The notes beneath the pieces are model-generated. The model saw nothing but the letters and a program-made list of their open reading frames with translations. It was not told the origin of the DNA and searched no databases. A DNA stretch of 64,000 nucleotides from Rhizomucor pusillus. Its lineage: Eukaryota > Mucoromycota > Mucoromycetes > Mucorales > Lichtheimiaceae. Below are positions 47,803-63,726 of the stretch, piece after piece (positions within the stretch are counted from its first letter, which is position 1; every line of letters starts with the position of its first letter). The stretch covers positions 62,001 through 126,000 of the forward strand of contig FWWN02000322.1 in the NCBI GenBank assembly GCA_900175165.2, given 5' to 3'. A program made the position numbers and the translations under genes.

Positions 47803-47972
47803 TTGTGTAGTATCCGATGCAAGAGGAAGAAAGAAGACAGATGCGATTTCCGCGCTTCAAGCTGTCGCGCCCATGAAAGGTCGGCGTCGGTCCTTGTTCA
47901 AATGGGCGGAACAGGGTCTCTTACAGCAATGACGTAAAACGATGGACAACTCAAAACCCCCGTTGCAATCCA

Positions 47973-47978
47973 TATAAA
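47973..47978 (+). promoter_or_regulatory. TATA box of the small secreted-protein candidate
   Basis: TATAAA, 42-47 bases before the ATG at 48020 and oriented with it. Confidence 0.45.
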
Positions 47979-48019
47979 CGACACAGCTGAATGGCCTTGT
48001 CCTATTGCATATTCTGTCA

Positions 48020-48256
48020 ATGAACAGTATTTGGATCATCTTTTGGTTACTTTTTACAGTGCTTTTACCACAAGTCTATTCAACGCTGCTGCTGGGTCCA
48101 GTACCCCTGACTGGGAGACTTGAAAATCAGCAGGCAGCGTTATCGCATGGTAATCTCAGACGCGTAATGTCAGAGCCATGCCTAAACTGGGATGATGCCG
48201 ACACTCTGATCAGAACTGTGACACAAACGTGTCTATTTGCAAAGACTTGTTATTAA
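48020..48256 (+). CDS. Candidate small secreted protein (78 residues), unknown
   Basis: Not recognised. A single uninterrupted frame starts MNSIWIIFWLLFTVLLPQVY, a strong signal peptide likely cut after VYS. A mature part of about 57 residues follows with three cysteines (one after SEP, then two in QTCLFAKTC) and the end FAKTCY. A TATAAA stands 42 bases upstream. I use the inner ATG because it is nearer to the TATA-defined leader and begins the hydrophobic core. An earlier ATG at 48005 adds five residues. The odd cysteine number could mean dimerisation, or an unseen 3' exon. It may be lineage-specific. It lies head to head with the aldo-keto reductase. Chance remains possible. Confidence 0.48.
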   Translation: MNSIWIIFWLLFTVLLPQVYSTLLLGPVPLTGRLENQQAALSHGNLRRVMSEPCLNWDDADTLIRTVTQTCLFAKTCY

Positions 48257-49293
48257 CAACTAGTGCTGCTTACAAAGCCATGTCAGTGATATAGGTGGTT
48301 CCTATATTAACATTGCAGAAGCTATTTGTATATGTTTGGACAGCGACCAGTGATTGTTGGATCTGTCATCACAGTTGATTTCTACAAATGTCGCATCAAA
48401 AACACATTATCGCGATTGATATGCTTGATAGAGAGATGATTTTAGCGCAAAGTTCCCAAAGAGGCAAGCACAAAGAGATGTCGTCAGGACCCAGTATGAA
48501 CAAAAGAGGGTTTCCTTCCCATCTACTCCGTCGTTATTATCAGTTTTTAGCTACAAGTTTATCTTCTTCTGATTGTGCTATTTCGCGCCATTCCTGTCCG
48601 TTTCAGTGTATCCAATTCTGATGGCGGCACAATGATACGTATTTTCTTGTGCTGTAAAGATATCAAACGCAATCACGTTGCTTTGAATTCCTGATGGCCA
48701 TCTACATATTTTGTGCTCTCGAGCGCTCGGCCAAACTGAGCCATCGTCTAATATCACGGTAGGATCGCAGCAACGTAGTACATAATAGAATATGACGTAG
48801 CATGGCCGCTATGGATACAATTGTGATGATCTTACGATTGCAGCAATAGAGGCAAGTTATTCATTTGTTCATAGCCAAATTCCCGGATATTACACTTTAA
48901 TGTGGAGTTGAAGATTTTTGAAAGCGACATGTTAAAGAATAAGTCGAACTGTGATAGCGCCAATTATGATAATTCTGTTCAAGAATCGTAGCAGAGAGGA
49001 TACTGGAATCCTAGATGTGGTGGCAACTTTGGAGGTCTTTCTTGGCAAACCCGAAATAATACACTATTTGTTCCCAAAATACCAAGATGCTTCTTTATCC
49101 GTTAATATATCAAGAGATAGTCAAGTACATAGTAATTGAGTCTTGAATAAACTAGTTTGTCCTTCTGGCAAGTATTGAATAGTGGTACTCTGCATTTGAC
49201 GAAACCTCAGGTCATGCGTGACACACTCCGCACTTTCTGCTCTTCTTGTTTCAAACTCCTGGACAGCAAACACTCCACACAGACAGCGTGAAA
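48257..49293. other. Spacer of about 1 kb before CHMP1
   Basis: Several short frames on both strands, none with a recognisable motif, signal peptide or splice structure. Nothing else seen. Confidence 0.45.
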
Positions 49294-50227
49294 ATGAGCG
49301 GTTTAGAAAGTGAGCACAAACATGACAACACAATCTAGTTCTACCATCTCTAATCTATTCACCTTCAAGAAAATCTTTTTCAGTTGAAAGTACGGCTCTT
49401 TGGACTTTTACTTGCACAACACAGGCTGATCTTGATTCTGCGATAGTTTACAGCCAAGCAGTTAAATAAGCAGTCGAAGCGATGCCAAAAGGACGAAGCT
49501 GCAGAGAAAGCCAAGCTGAAAAAAGTAGCATATCTACGTCGTTGCTTTGCTGTGGAGCGAGAACTGGGCTGATAACACATGTCGGATTAGGCCATCCAAG
49601 ATGGGAACATGGAAGGCGCACGTATCTATGCCGCGAATGCTATTAGAAAGAAGAATGAAGCTTTAAATCTTCTTCGTCTCTCGTCACGAATCGATGCTGT
49701 TGCCAGTAGAGTGCAGACCGCTGTCACGATGCGGAAGGTTGGTCTTGTTCAACGGAAATCATTCAGGTGGAACCGATATCTGTAACAATTCACGATGGTT
49801 CCAAAAAAGGTCACGACGTCTATGGCGAGTGTTGTCAAGGGCATGGATCGTGCCATGGAATCTATGAATCTAGAGAAGGTGTGTAGGAAGTGACCACGTA
49901 GAGGAAGAGACGAATCAGGGCGAGGATTCTGATGCAATTTTTCTGGAACAGATATCTATGGTGATGGATAAGTTTGAATCTCAATTCGAGGATTTGGACG
50001 TGCAGACCGAATACATGGAAGGCGCGATGGCAGGCACAACTACTATGACGACTCCTCAAAATGAAGTTGAAACGCTCATGCAGCAAGTCGCAGACGAACA
50101 TGGATTAGAACTCAACCAAGAACTTGGTCAGCTTGAGCCCAGCAAGGTTCTAGGAGACCAAGCAAAACAAAAGGAAAAGGACGAAGATGCGCTCTTGACC
50201 GAACGTCTCAAAGCTCTAAGACAATAG
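49294..50227 (+). CDS. DID2: CHMP1/Did2, ESCRT-III-associated protein
   Basis: Regulates ESCRT-III disassembly by recruiting Vps4 at endosomes. Six exons: 49294..49309, 49370..49389, 49447..49524, 49591..49737, 49810..49878 and 49952..50227, giving 201 residues. The first two exons are only 16 and 20 bases. Together they encode MSGLEKNLFQLK, joined to [20 protein letters not shown], the family start. Next come [77 protein letters not shown] and [11 protein letters not shown]. The C-terminal [11 protein letters not shown] is the MIM1 motif that binds Vps4. All regions of the family are present. Confidence 0.95.
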
Positions 50228-51271
50228 TATACTTTTTCTATACCTCCTGTCTGTCTGCCTGTCTGTTTGTTCGTTTGTACGTATGTATGTATGCAGTATT
50301 CTTCCGAACTGGAAAGGGAAAGAAATGTAGGAGTCGATAGGGATACCTCTGTAACGATACATCGTTCTTTATAAAAACTGTATGCTGCTGCAACTCATCT
50401 GGAAGAGTGAACGAATAAAGCCGATCCGTTTCTGGTTTGAAACCTATTGCTTCTCTTTTTCTAAATAGCTATTATATGCATCCATCTCCAATCCTGCAGA
50501 TGCTCTCTAATGTGTGAATGCCGGATAACCTTAAGTAATTCAATTGTTGGAAATATCATGAGAATTAATACGTCATAGATACATAGGAATATTGCATACA
50601 AAATGTGAACCGAGAAACCATTCAAAAAGGATACGACTTTAGTCCCATGTACTCTTGGCATGAAAACATATGTGCATGGTGTACACATTTCAACGCGCAT
50701 GCGGTGTAATAATCGATAGAATAGACACTATGTGCTTCATCTATACGAAACCATAAAGTTAATAGAAGAGTACCCGCGGGGAATGGCAAGTAAAGATCAT
50801 TTCCTAGCAGCGTAAATGATGTAATCACATTTTCAATATGTAACATATACAAGGAGAATTGACTGTCTAATTGAAGACTTCTCTAGCCTGATGCAAGAGT
50901 TTGAAGCCACATACAGAGCAGCTTTGAACATACAGATATTTATTTGCATCGCGCGATCCGATCGTTTATTTGACTGCATGTGCTCCGAGTATCTAAACTT
51001 TGAAGGCGTTGGCATCGCAAACATGTCAAGCGTTATTTTGCTGCAGAAGAGTAGTGGCGGAAGCAATAGTATACATAACAGGAGATGCTGCTTCGTTTGA
51101 CTTCCCCTACGCATTGGCAGACACAGGTCCTTTACCTCCTTAAATTTTCTTTTTGGGTAGTACGGGACGATTTAGTTTGACCATTTTCAGTCACTTGCAA
51201 GCTCTTTTGATATCTGCTGGCATTTCTTTATTCATTACCTGTCTTCTTTCCAGCCCTTTTCCTCAGAAACC
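50228..51271. other. Spacer of about 1 kb with a tetranucleotide repeat
   Basis: The CHMP1 3' end with an AATAAA at about 50412. The left edge carries a CTGT/GTAT repeat. No gene supported in the rest. Confidence 0.45.
50247..50293. repeat. Imperfect tetranucleotide repeat (CTGT/TTGT/GTAT units)
   Basis: Runs of CTGT change to TTGT and then to GTAT units immediately after the CHMP1 stop codon, so it is probably transcribed in the 3' untranslated region. Confidence 0.65.
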
Positions 51272-52238
51272 ATGTCAACCACCGTCGTCCATTCCAGCAA
51301 GACTGCACCCCTGTCCTTTGACCTATGGACAACATCTCTGCTAGGCGAGTCCTTCTCTGATGATTTAATTAGACAATTTGACGTCAGACGTTCACTGCTG
51401 TACAGCGAAGATGCTGCTTCCAAGGTGAGGCACCAGAATGTGCTACGACTACAAAATCATTGTGTGAGTGCTGAAGTGGGATTCAAAGACAGCCAGCGAT
51501 AAGCAACTTGAGATGATCAGAAAGGATGGTACAGCCACTGCAACCACTACAGCGACGAATGAGCAGCGAGTGCAGACTATTGACGACTGCTCTGAAAGTG
51601 ACCTGGAAAGCATTGCTGAAGCAGACACGCACAATCAGCAGAGTAATAATAGCAACAATAATAATGCAAGAAGTGGGATGGATACAAGAATACAACCCAC
51701 CACCACCGCTAGAGACCAAGTGTCAGAAAAGCAGAACCCACAAGAAGGAGCCCCTTCATCGCCTCCTTTGTCATTTCTGAATTCGCCGCCACCCTCGACG
51801 TTACACTCAAAAGGGCAAAGACAAATAGATGAACGTGCTCCACGTTCAAAGCAGTTGCTACGCAAATCTTCTGAATTTTTCCACAAGGTCATCAAAATCA
51901 AGACTAGCCCTCCACCAAGCAAGGAGAGAGATGCAGCGGATAATAATGCTGAAGTAGTCGCCACCCCTGTGTCAAGTTTCTTGTCACACACGGATAGCAG
52001 TGCTATCGAGACATCTGCGGCTGCGGTGCCTGTCATTCGCCAGTATCCTCCTAAACCATTACAGTACTCTGCAGCTGTACACCCACCATCAGATGATCCT
52101 AAACGGTTCTCGCTACCAGCCACCCACGTGCAGCCTTCTTTCGATACAGGAAGCAGACGAAAATCGGCGTATTTTGAAAGTGTACGCATTGAACCAAAGC
52201 GTCGCTCCATTCTCCGTCACTTCCGCTTCAATAAGTAG
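51272..52238 (+). CDS. Unknown Ser/Pro-rich protein
   Basis: Not recognised. Exons 51272..51424 and 51477..52238 give 304 residues. The 52-base intron is in phase 0 and joins EDAASK to WDSKTASDKQLEMI. The N-terminal 50 residues (SFDLWTTSLLGESFSDDLIR, RRSLLYSEDAASK) look structured. The remainder is disordered: Thr/Ala runs, Asn/Ser tract, SPPLSFLNSPPPS, KTSPPPSKER and several basic-Ser patches (KRFSLP, RRKSAYFES, KRRSILRHFRFNK) resembling basophilic kinase or 14-3-3 sites. No domain and no transmembrane segment are seen. It may be a signalling or cytoskeletal regulator, but that is a guess. Confidence 0.68.
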
Positions 52239-52512
52239 TAGCTTCCCTACTGCTCCCTCAAGAACGAAAGCCTATTACATAATTACTATGATAGCTAAAT
52301 TACAGAATGTTCATCTATCGACCATAAATACCCCAGGAAATATTTTACTTTCTGTGAGCGATATTATCCCTATAGATCTTCATGCCCATTGTAGCATTGT
52401 CGCGAACCGCAATGATGCCTGCTCCGGAAAGTGTGGGGAAACTGAAAACTCCGCTGAAATTTGCTGACTGTACGAAAGCACTGCCATATGAAACCTTAAC
52501 TGTCCTTTCTAC

Positions 52513-56983
<4,471 letters not shown>

Positions 56984-57789
56984 ACGATATATGTAAATGT
57001 AATGCAATAACTACTAATAACAAAAATTCCTCGTTGCACATATACATATACAAAACTACTCCTTTTTCCTATGACTCTACTCAAACTAGCATGCTGCTGT
57101 TAGCAACAACGCTAAAGACTTTGAATTTTATGCCTGTACGGTGGCCTCTATCGCCAATTTTCAACTTTGATCAACTTAATATGAATCTTAGCTTAATTAT
57201 CTCACACTTTATTAAATGTGGATCTCAATGAATCTGCTGAGAACGGCCAGACTCGGCGTCTTCTATGCTTCCAGAAACATCCAGCAGGAAAACATTGGTC
57301 CCATTGTCTCGAGTTCTACCATGTGCTACCTGCCTAACATGATCTCCGAATATCACTTTGTCCTACCATGACTAAATATCGATCGTTAAAAGAGATATTC
57401 GTTTCCCTGAGGCTATGCATAGTTCTTCGTGCACATTATTGCTAGCTGTATATTTAGTAGACTGAAAAGAGTTAACTCTGACTGAAGAAAGCAACGAATC
57501 CACGGTGTCAGCGGATTGTCGCGGAAAAGGTGCTAGTTCAGCGGAGTGACAATTTTTTTTAGCACGTTAACGAACCCTGTCCCCTTTCTTTTTCGGCCAT
57601 CTCCTGGTTCTCTCTTGCTTAAAATATAACTGCTGGTTATTTATAACAGCAGTCTCTGTTATTCCAAAAAAGAACAAGCGAAAAGGGCTGCATAATACAG
57701 GTAGGCCGTAAACAACTTTGACTTGCATTACGCTCGTTACTGAACGTGTACCTGCCAACCCTGCAACGATTACACAATGCAGCATCAGC
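56984..57789. other. Spacer between PEX1 and the MADS-box gene
   Basis: About 800 bases of A/T-rich DNA with no supported gene on either strand. It includes the MADS-box promoter. Confidence 0.5.
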
Positions 57790-59644
57790 ATGGGAAGGAA
57801 AAAAATAAAAATTCAGCCTATCAAAGACGACCGTAACCGACAGGTACATTGTTGAATGACCGGGGCTACGTGAGAATTTGTTAACGTTTGGTCATGCCAG
57901 GTCACGTTCCTCAAGCGGAAACAGGGGTTGATGAAGAAGGCGTACGAGCTCAGTGTTCTCTGCGACTGCGAAATCGCTTTGATCATCTTCAATTCGAATG
58001 GCAAGCTTGTTCAGTATGCCAGTACTGAAATTGACAAGATATTGATGAAGTATACCGAGGTAAAGACGCTTTAACATCCAGCTTTGTGTCGCTATGTGAT
58101 TCTAACATGTTGGCAACAGTACAGTGAACCCCATGAAAGCAAATCGAATGCAGACGTAAGCGTGAAGATAACGTATATGTTTATGCGAATGAATAGGTTA
58201 CTTAAAGTTAGAATAGTTTGTCAACCTCACCGACCATGACGACGCGAGTGTTAAGATAGAGAACGAAGCAGCAGACGACACTGAAGACAGCGTTGCTGGT
58301 TCGTCGGCTAAAAAGTCAAATGCCGAGAAAACGGCATCTTTAACTCTCAAAGAGGAGCGATCTACACCGCAGCACGAGCAGATGCATCCTCAGCAGAGTA
58401 TCAACAATACGCAAGCACAACAGCAGCACACTCCACAGGTCGGATCTCACGCTGTTGTGGGCACTCCACAGCATCCTCCACCACCATCGCATCACCTTCA
58501 ACGGTCACATGCACCTCCGCCTGTTGTGTATCATCAAGCACCACCGCCATCCTCCTACTACAGAGGATCGCCTTACACGGTGCCAGCCCATCAACAGCCG
58601 CCGCCTCATCATGGTGTTCCAGTGCAAAGACAACCTTACTATGATGTCTACGGGGTACATCAAGCAGCACCGCCTCCTCCTATGTACATGGTGCATGTAA
58701 GTATTTACAATGCTTGTTTCCAAGCTGCAGTAAACAAGTTGCTCACTATGTACCTGAATCAGGGTGTTCCTGGTGGTCCGCCGTTACCGCCGCCTCCAGC
58801 ACCTCCGTCAGTGCCTACCTTGCCGTATAATCATGTAGTGGGTTCCCCGCATCAGCCTATGTATTCAGCAGCTCCTGGACAACACCACGTTGCATCGCCT
58901 ATGCCAACACCTTCTGCGCCGTTGCCTAGTCAACAGACATCCCAGCCAGCCCAGACTCAAAGCCCACAGTATCGTCCTACGCATGAGCGCACGGGAAGCC
59001 AGAGCAATGTCAATAGCCCGCATTTATCATCTGCCAATATCCCCAGTCCAACACCATCCGCTGCAAGCCATCACAGCCACAGCAAGAAGCACGCGCAGCC
59101 AAAGTTACGAGTGCAAATTCCAGGTGATTCACCAAAGAAGACTGGCCATCAACACAATGCATCTGTTTCGTCTATTTCATCCACTGCGTCCGGTCGCAAA
59201 GAGGATGAAGATGATGAAAAGACGTTTGCTCGACCAGCTACACCGCAGCGACCAACGGTATCGACTTCAGAACCAGGATCGGCTCTCGGTCCACCGTCTG
59301 CGCTGCCCTCGCAGTTCGCACAAAACTTGCCATCGCCGTCAACATTCTATCCGGAATTTTATCAGCAAAGCGAGTTGCCAAGTCCATTGAATTTCTCTGC
59401 GACACCTACAGCTGGCAATACGTTCCACTGGCCGCCACCACCATCATCCTCGTCGGGCGGCCGTGATTACCGACCATCTCCTCTAGCAAAATTGGACTCA
59501 AGGTATGTATGCAATATCCAGAAAGTTTTACACATACACGAGACTGAACAAGGACTTTGCAGTACCTCCAAACGTTCGCTGGATGATGATAATCAACAAG
59601 ATGAAAGTGAAGAAAATTCATCAAAGAAGGCCAAGGTTGCTTGA
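57790..59644 (+). CDS. MEF2/Rlm1-type MADS-box transcription factor
   Basis: Binds A/T-rich sites. Yeast Rlm1 of this class is driven by the cell-wall-integrity MAP kinase. The start [18 protein letters not shown] is a 54-base first exon (57790..57843), spliced to [20 protein letters not shown] and [20 protein letters not shown], then [13 protein letters not shown] (57901..58059) and [12 protein letters not shown]. That is a full MADS plus the start of a MEF2 domain. The rest is Pro/Gln/His/Ser-rich with several SP/TP sites (GTPQH, NSPH, SPTPS, LPSPSTF) and a basic-acidic end ([14 protein letters not shown]). The sequence [13 protein letters not shown] resembles a MAP-kinase docking or NLS patch. 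An intron near 59503 separates the last exon. The class is secure. The link to wall integrity is inferred. Confidence 0.93.
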
Positions 59645-59784
59645 GAGACTAACATCAATCCTTTCCATTCCTTACATTTGTACATACACATTTACATTCT
59701 TCCTATATCTTCGTCTTTCTCATTGCAAACACCAAAATGCGGTGTTTGCCCGAATTTTTTTCTTCCTTCGTCTTCTCTTTTTTC

Positions 59785-60826
59785 ATGCTAGCAACTACAC
59801 GACGATTTGGACTAATAAACAAAACTACCTTTTCACGAGCAGCATACACATCCTGTGCAGCGTCTACCTCGCAACCTCTGCACCCTGATCGACCGATCGG
59901 TTATATTTCCCTGGTGCAGCAACAGATCCCCTACGATGTAGGGTTGGCACTCCAAGATTTCCTCGTCGATCGTCGACATCAGATCAACCGGAATGCAAGG
60001 GATGCTCGAGACACTGACTCAGAGAATCTTGTATTGTTTCTGCAGCATCCTCCTACATACACTGCTGGACGGCGTATTCGTGGAAAGACGGAGCGAGAGC
60101 AGGAAGAGAAGCTGCGAAAGTTGGGTGCAGACTACTACGAGGTGTGCTAAAAGAATTTCGTTTGGGTGGATATATATATGTATGGTATATCAGGTCCTGA
60201 TCCTTCAGTCCTTTGTTGTTTGCAGACAATGCGTGGAGGACAGATAACATTCCATGGACCAGGTCAATTGATTGCATACCCGATACTAGACATCCGCGAT
60301 TTCCAAGTGAGTATATGTTAATAATGCGTGAGAATTTGCCCCACCAATAATCACACGCAAAAATATAGCTTAATGTACGCTGCTACGTATCACGCTTAGA
60401 AAAGACCGTCATTGATTGCTGTGCTCGATATGGTATCAAGGCAAACACGACGGAAAACACGGGTGTCTGGATCGGTCAAGAACACAAAATTGCAGCATTA
60501 GGTAAATTAAGAGTATCTCTCCCCAAACGAACAACAATGCTAATAACTTTGTTGCAGGTGTACATTTACAGCGATATGTTAGTAGCCATGGTCTCGCGCT
60601 CAACTGCAACGTGGATCTCAGTTGGTATCAGCACATTATTCCATGCGGTTTAGAGGACAAAAAGGTCACTTCAATCTCGGAACAACTGAGGAAACTGGTG
60701 AGCCCATCTAACACAATGCCGGTGCTTGTAAAGAGCTTTGAACATTTGTTTGGCGTGCCACTGCAGCCTATCGACCCCAACGGATTGTTGGCTGAACGTG
60801 TTAAAGAAATTACAAACGGTCGCTGA
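59785..60826 (+). CDS. LIP2: Mitochondrial lipoyl(octanoyl) transferase (LipB family)
   Basis: Transfers octanoate from acyl-carrier protein to lipoyl domains, the first step of lipoate synthesis. I choose MLATTRRFGLINKTTFSRAA at 59785 as the start because it is a typical mitochondrial presequence. An in-frame ATG at 59737 would add a hydrophobic MRCLPEFFSSFVFSF. Motifs are LVLFLQHPPTYTAGRR, RGGQITFHGPGQLIAYPILD, the Lys in QEHKIAALGVHLQRYVSSHG and the nucleophile Cys in IIPCGLEDK. Four exons with small introns; about 280 residues. It begins only 140 bases after the MADS-box gene on the same strand, so the promoter is very short. Confidence 0.94.
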
Positions 60827-60951
60827 CATCCAATGTACGAATATAGAAAATGCACTCCGTTTGTGTTTTATTTGTATCCGGCAATTGGGGTCGGCCCGTT
60901 TCTGTTTGCTGATGTAATGTTCCTCCCTTTCCAGCATCAATGCTATTGTTG

Positions 60952-62058
60952 CTATTGCTGCTGCTGCTGCTGCTGTTGTTGTTGTTGTTGCTGAATTGAC
61001 ATATCAGCCATCGTCTGATGTAATTCCTCTGTTGACATGATACGTTCCCTCTCAGCTTTCAATCGTTGTATCAGATCGTTTTTGCGCCCGGTTGTGAGTT
61101 TGCCACAATGGCGCAGCAATTCCTTGAGTTCAGCCACCGTTACATCATCAAAGTTTACATGTCTAAGCTTATAATCCATTTCCGCTCGTTTCTTTTCCGG
61201 ATCAACAGGTGGCGGCGGCTTGCGATGCAATCGTTCGATTTGTATGGGTTCGGCGGGAACTGCCGATTGAGCGGCAGCGTTCTGCGGCGGAGGTCTGGTA
61301 TCAGCGACTTGCACCTGTGCAAACACGAGCCCACCCGTGTTAGAATGGGTATCCATTGCTGCTGTTCTTTGCGGCGGTCTCGGGTCCTTTGCAAGGTTGC
61401 TGTGGAATGCGGGCGGGACAGACGACGATCGTCTGCGGAATTTCTTTGCAGGACGCCACGGAGCAGCATCGTCTTTTGTTGTTTCTGTGGTAGCTGCAGG
61501 AATAGATAAAAGATCAAAGTCTGTAAAAAGATTGCCCAGAGGTTGATTGTGTGGCAGTGCTGGTGAGGACATGTCTTCGGTGGAGGCTGATGACAGGGGG
61601 GAGTGGGACAATGGAGGCTACAGATATGGTCCTCAGATCAGCATAAGCTAAAATTTAGTGCGAAATGCAAAATAACGTACGTGGGAGAGAGCCATCAGCG
61701 GATCATGCTGTTGCTGTTGCTGCTGTTGTTGGCGGGTGAAGGTTGTATATCGTTCTGGGTGGAAGGTCTGCGTCTGGTAGTACGGTGGGTGGAGTGTGTT
61801 GATCGAGGAGCTACGTCGTCGTCTCACAGCACCTGACCATGAAGGCGGTGGTGGTTCTTGCAGCATCTGATGCTGTACCGACGAAGTAGTCTGGGTATTG
61901 TCGTTGGAAGTCGGGCCAACGTAAAGATCATCATCTGTGTTGATAAAGTTCTCGAATGCCCAGTCCGCATCTCTCTGTTGCTCTGTTTGGTTATTCGCAT
62001 TGTTGCTCGCAGAGTTTATATCGGTGTTTAGGAAAAGCCATAAGGCTAGATCGTCCAT
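60952..62058 (-). CDS. SAP-domain protein with Gln-rich tail
   Basis: Putative nucleic-acid-associated nuclear protein. Exons complement(60952..61617, 61681..62058) give 347 residues from MDDLALWLFLN. Upstream in-frame ATGs at 62079 and 62097 exist. A SAP motif lies near the C-terminus: FDDVTVAELKELLRHCGKLT followed by TGRKNDLIQRLKAER. The rest is disordered, with poly-Gln before the splice, a basic VRRRRSSSINT and KKFRRRSSSVPP, and a terminal run of 13 glutamines that includes the last sense codon. The opening LALWLFLNTDINSASNN and DWAFENFINTDDDLY resemble short acidic-hydrophobic activation segments (inference). No orthologue named. Confidence 0.8.
60958..60994 (-). repeat. CAG/CAA trinucleotide tract coding terminal poly-Gln
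   Basis: Seen as CTG/TTG repeats on the + strand. It encodes the last glutamines of the SAP-domain protein and ends at its stop codon. Confidence 0.75.
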
Positions 62059-62215
62059 GGATCCTTGAGTAGAATACATTGACAAGGAAAAATACAAAAG
62101 TCGAAAAGAAAAAAAAGATGTTTATTTCAGAACCCAAAACGTCATGCTTTCTGTCTTCCCACAACAATCAACTCCGATTCTGGGTTGGCTCGCTTGGCCC
62201 ATCTTTTCTTGTCAT

Positions 62216-63726
62216 TCATGCAGCGCCCGTTGCGCCCCCGCCCCCGCCGCGCGTGAAGTCCTCGGATGCTTTTTGAGCTTCAATGCCCGCAGCGCCCGTG
62301 CAATATGAGTTGTACACAAACGATCGGCAACACTGGTATCCCCATTTGCCGTCTGCCCAGAACGATCCCCACACAGATGTATGGTTATTGATATATACTA
62401 CCGAATATTAGTCAGCCTTATCACCAAACAATGCAATGTAAATCTGAGCTTACCATCTTCCTGATACTTGGAACGTGCTTTGGCTTTCTCTTGGCCTTTG
62501 ATAACGCGACCCGTTCGCGAGTATTCGACATAGTTTTCACTCTGCGCCAGTAATAACTCTTTCGGTGGTGCTTCCAAATGTTCTTCACCGCCGTATTTAG
62601 CAAGGATGTTCTTTTGCGTAGCTTCTCGAACTTTATCCTTTTTAGACTCGTATTCTTTGTGCAGAAGAGCCACTTGGGTGGGATTCGCTTGTAAGTGGAC
62701 ATCGCTTCCACGCTCTGCTGCCTGCCATGCAAACAACTGTACTTTGGCCATATCGGGTGCTTCGCCAGTGTACCTTACAAAGTTATCACCAGCAAATGGT
62801 ACATCGTCTGAAGCTTTGTCTTTAAGAGGATTTTCACGCATAGAGCGAGTCTTTGGATCATAGTATGCAGACTCTGTATCAAGGTTGAGCAAATATTTTG
62901 CGGTATCTTCACGAATTCTGTACAATACACATGTTAGTCTCAAGCGATTATGGTACTCGATAAGTAAACAACAGCTTACCTCAAGTTTCGCACTGTAGTT
63001 CTTGTTTTTGTATTTACATGCTGGCCAGGCATATCAGCCTCGTCTGCGTATTTTTCTTCATCGTCCTCCTCGTCATCCGATAACCGTGCAATCTTTTTAG
63101 CTTCGGATGCTGTAGTCGGTCCCTGCTTGTCCAGCTCTGACGCTTTCCGTGCTCGTCTTGCTTCTTCTATCTTTTCGTATTCTTCAATGACTTTGTCGTG
63201 CTCTCGAGGATCATAGCCGTTCCATCGATCTCTTTTCTCGTCCCAATCAAGCTCAACGTGCTGAATGATCTCATCAGCTTGAATGTTCTGTCCTGTCCAC
63301 TTCGCACCTTTCTTTCGTGGCCGCTCAACGCAATCTTTTGTCTTGTGCGTCATTGCTCCACAATTTTCACATGCACCTTTGCGATACTTGGTAGCCGCAG
63401 GTCCCTGTACGTATTATTGATTAGCATGCAACTCGTTCATACGTTTTAAACGTTAATCAACGTACCGCCCGTTGACCTCGAGCATACCAAAAGTTGTCTT
63501 CTGCGCCAAACTTTGGTCCTTTCCGCTTTTCTGGAGCTCTTTGATGTTTCAAGGAAACTTTGCCGGTATCGACATACCAAGGCGCCTTCAACATGAACTG
63601 TGGTGTGTGAGGATTGATCTCATTGCCTTCGTCGTCGATTTCAGCAGGTGCTGTGCCTGCTTTTCTTGCTGCATCGAGATCCTTTTGTTTTCGAAATTCT
63701 TCTTTGGAGAGTCGACTAGTTTGCAT
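62216..63726 (-). CDS. SLU7: Pre-mRNA-splicing factor SLU7
   Basis: Second-step splicing factor that helps select 3' splice sites. The start [20 protein letters not shown] leads to [18 protein letters not shown], the family core. The CCHC knuckle is [14 protein letters not shown], followed by [14 protein letters not shown] and DYDP-like [17 protein letters not shown]. The third exon has [15 protein letters not shown] and ENPLKDK. A final exon beyond 62398 joins through a GTAAGC...GGTAG intron to [20 protein letters not shown], then [18 protein letters not shown] and a Gly-rich end. The stop is at 62216. The last 24 residues, with poly-Gly encoded by GC-rich DNA, are longer than I expect for the family. 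All motifs intact. Confidence 0.93.
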
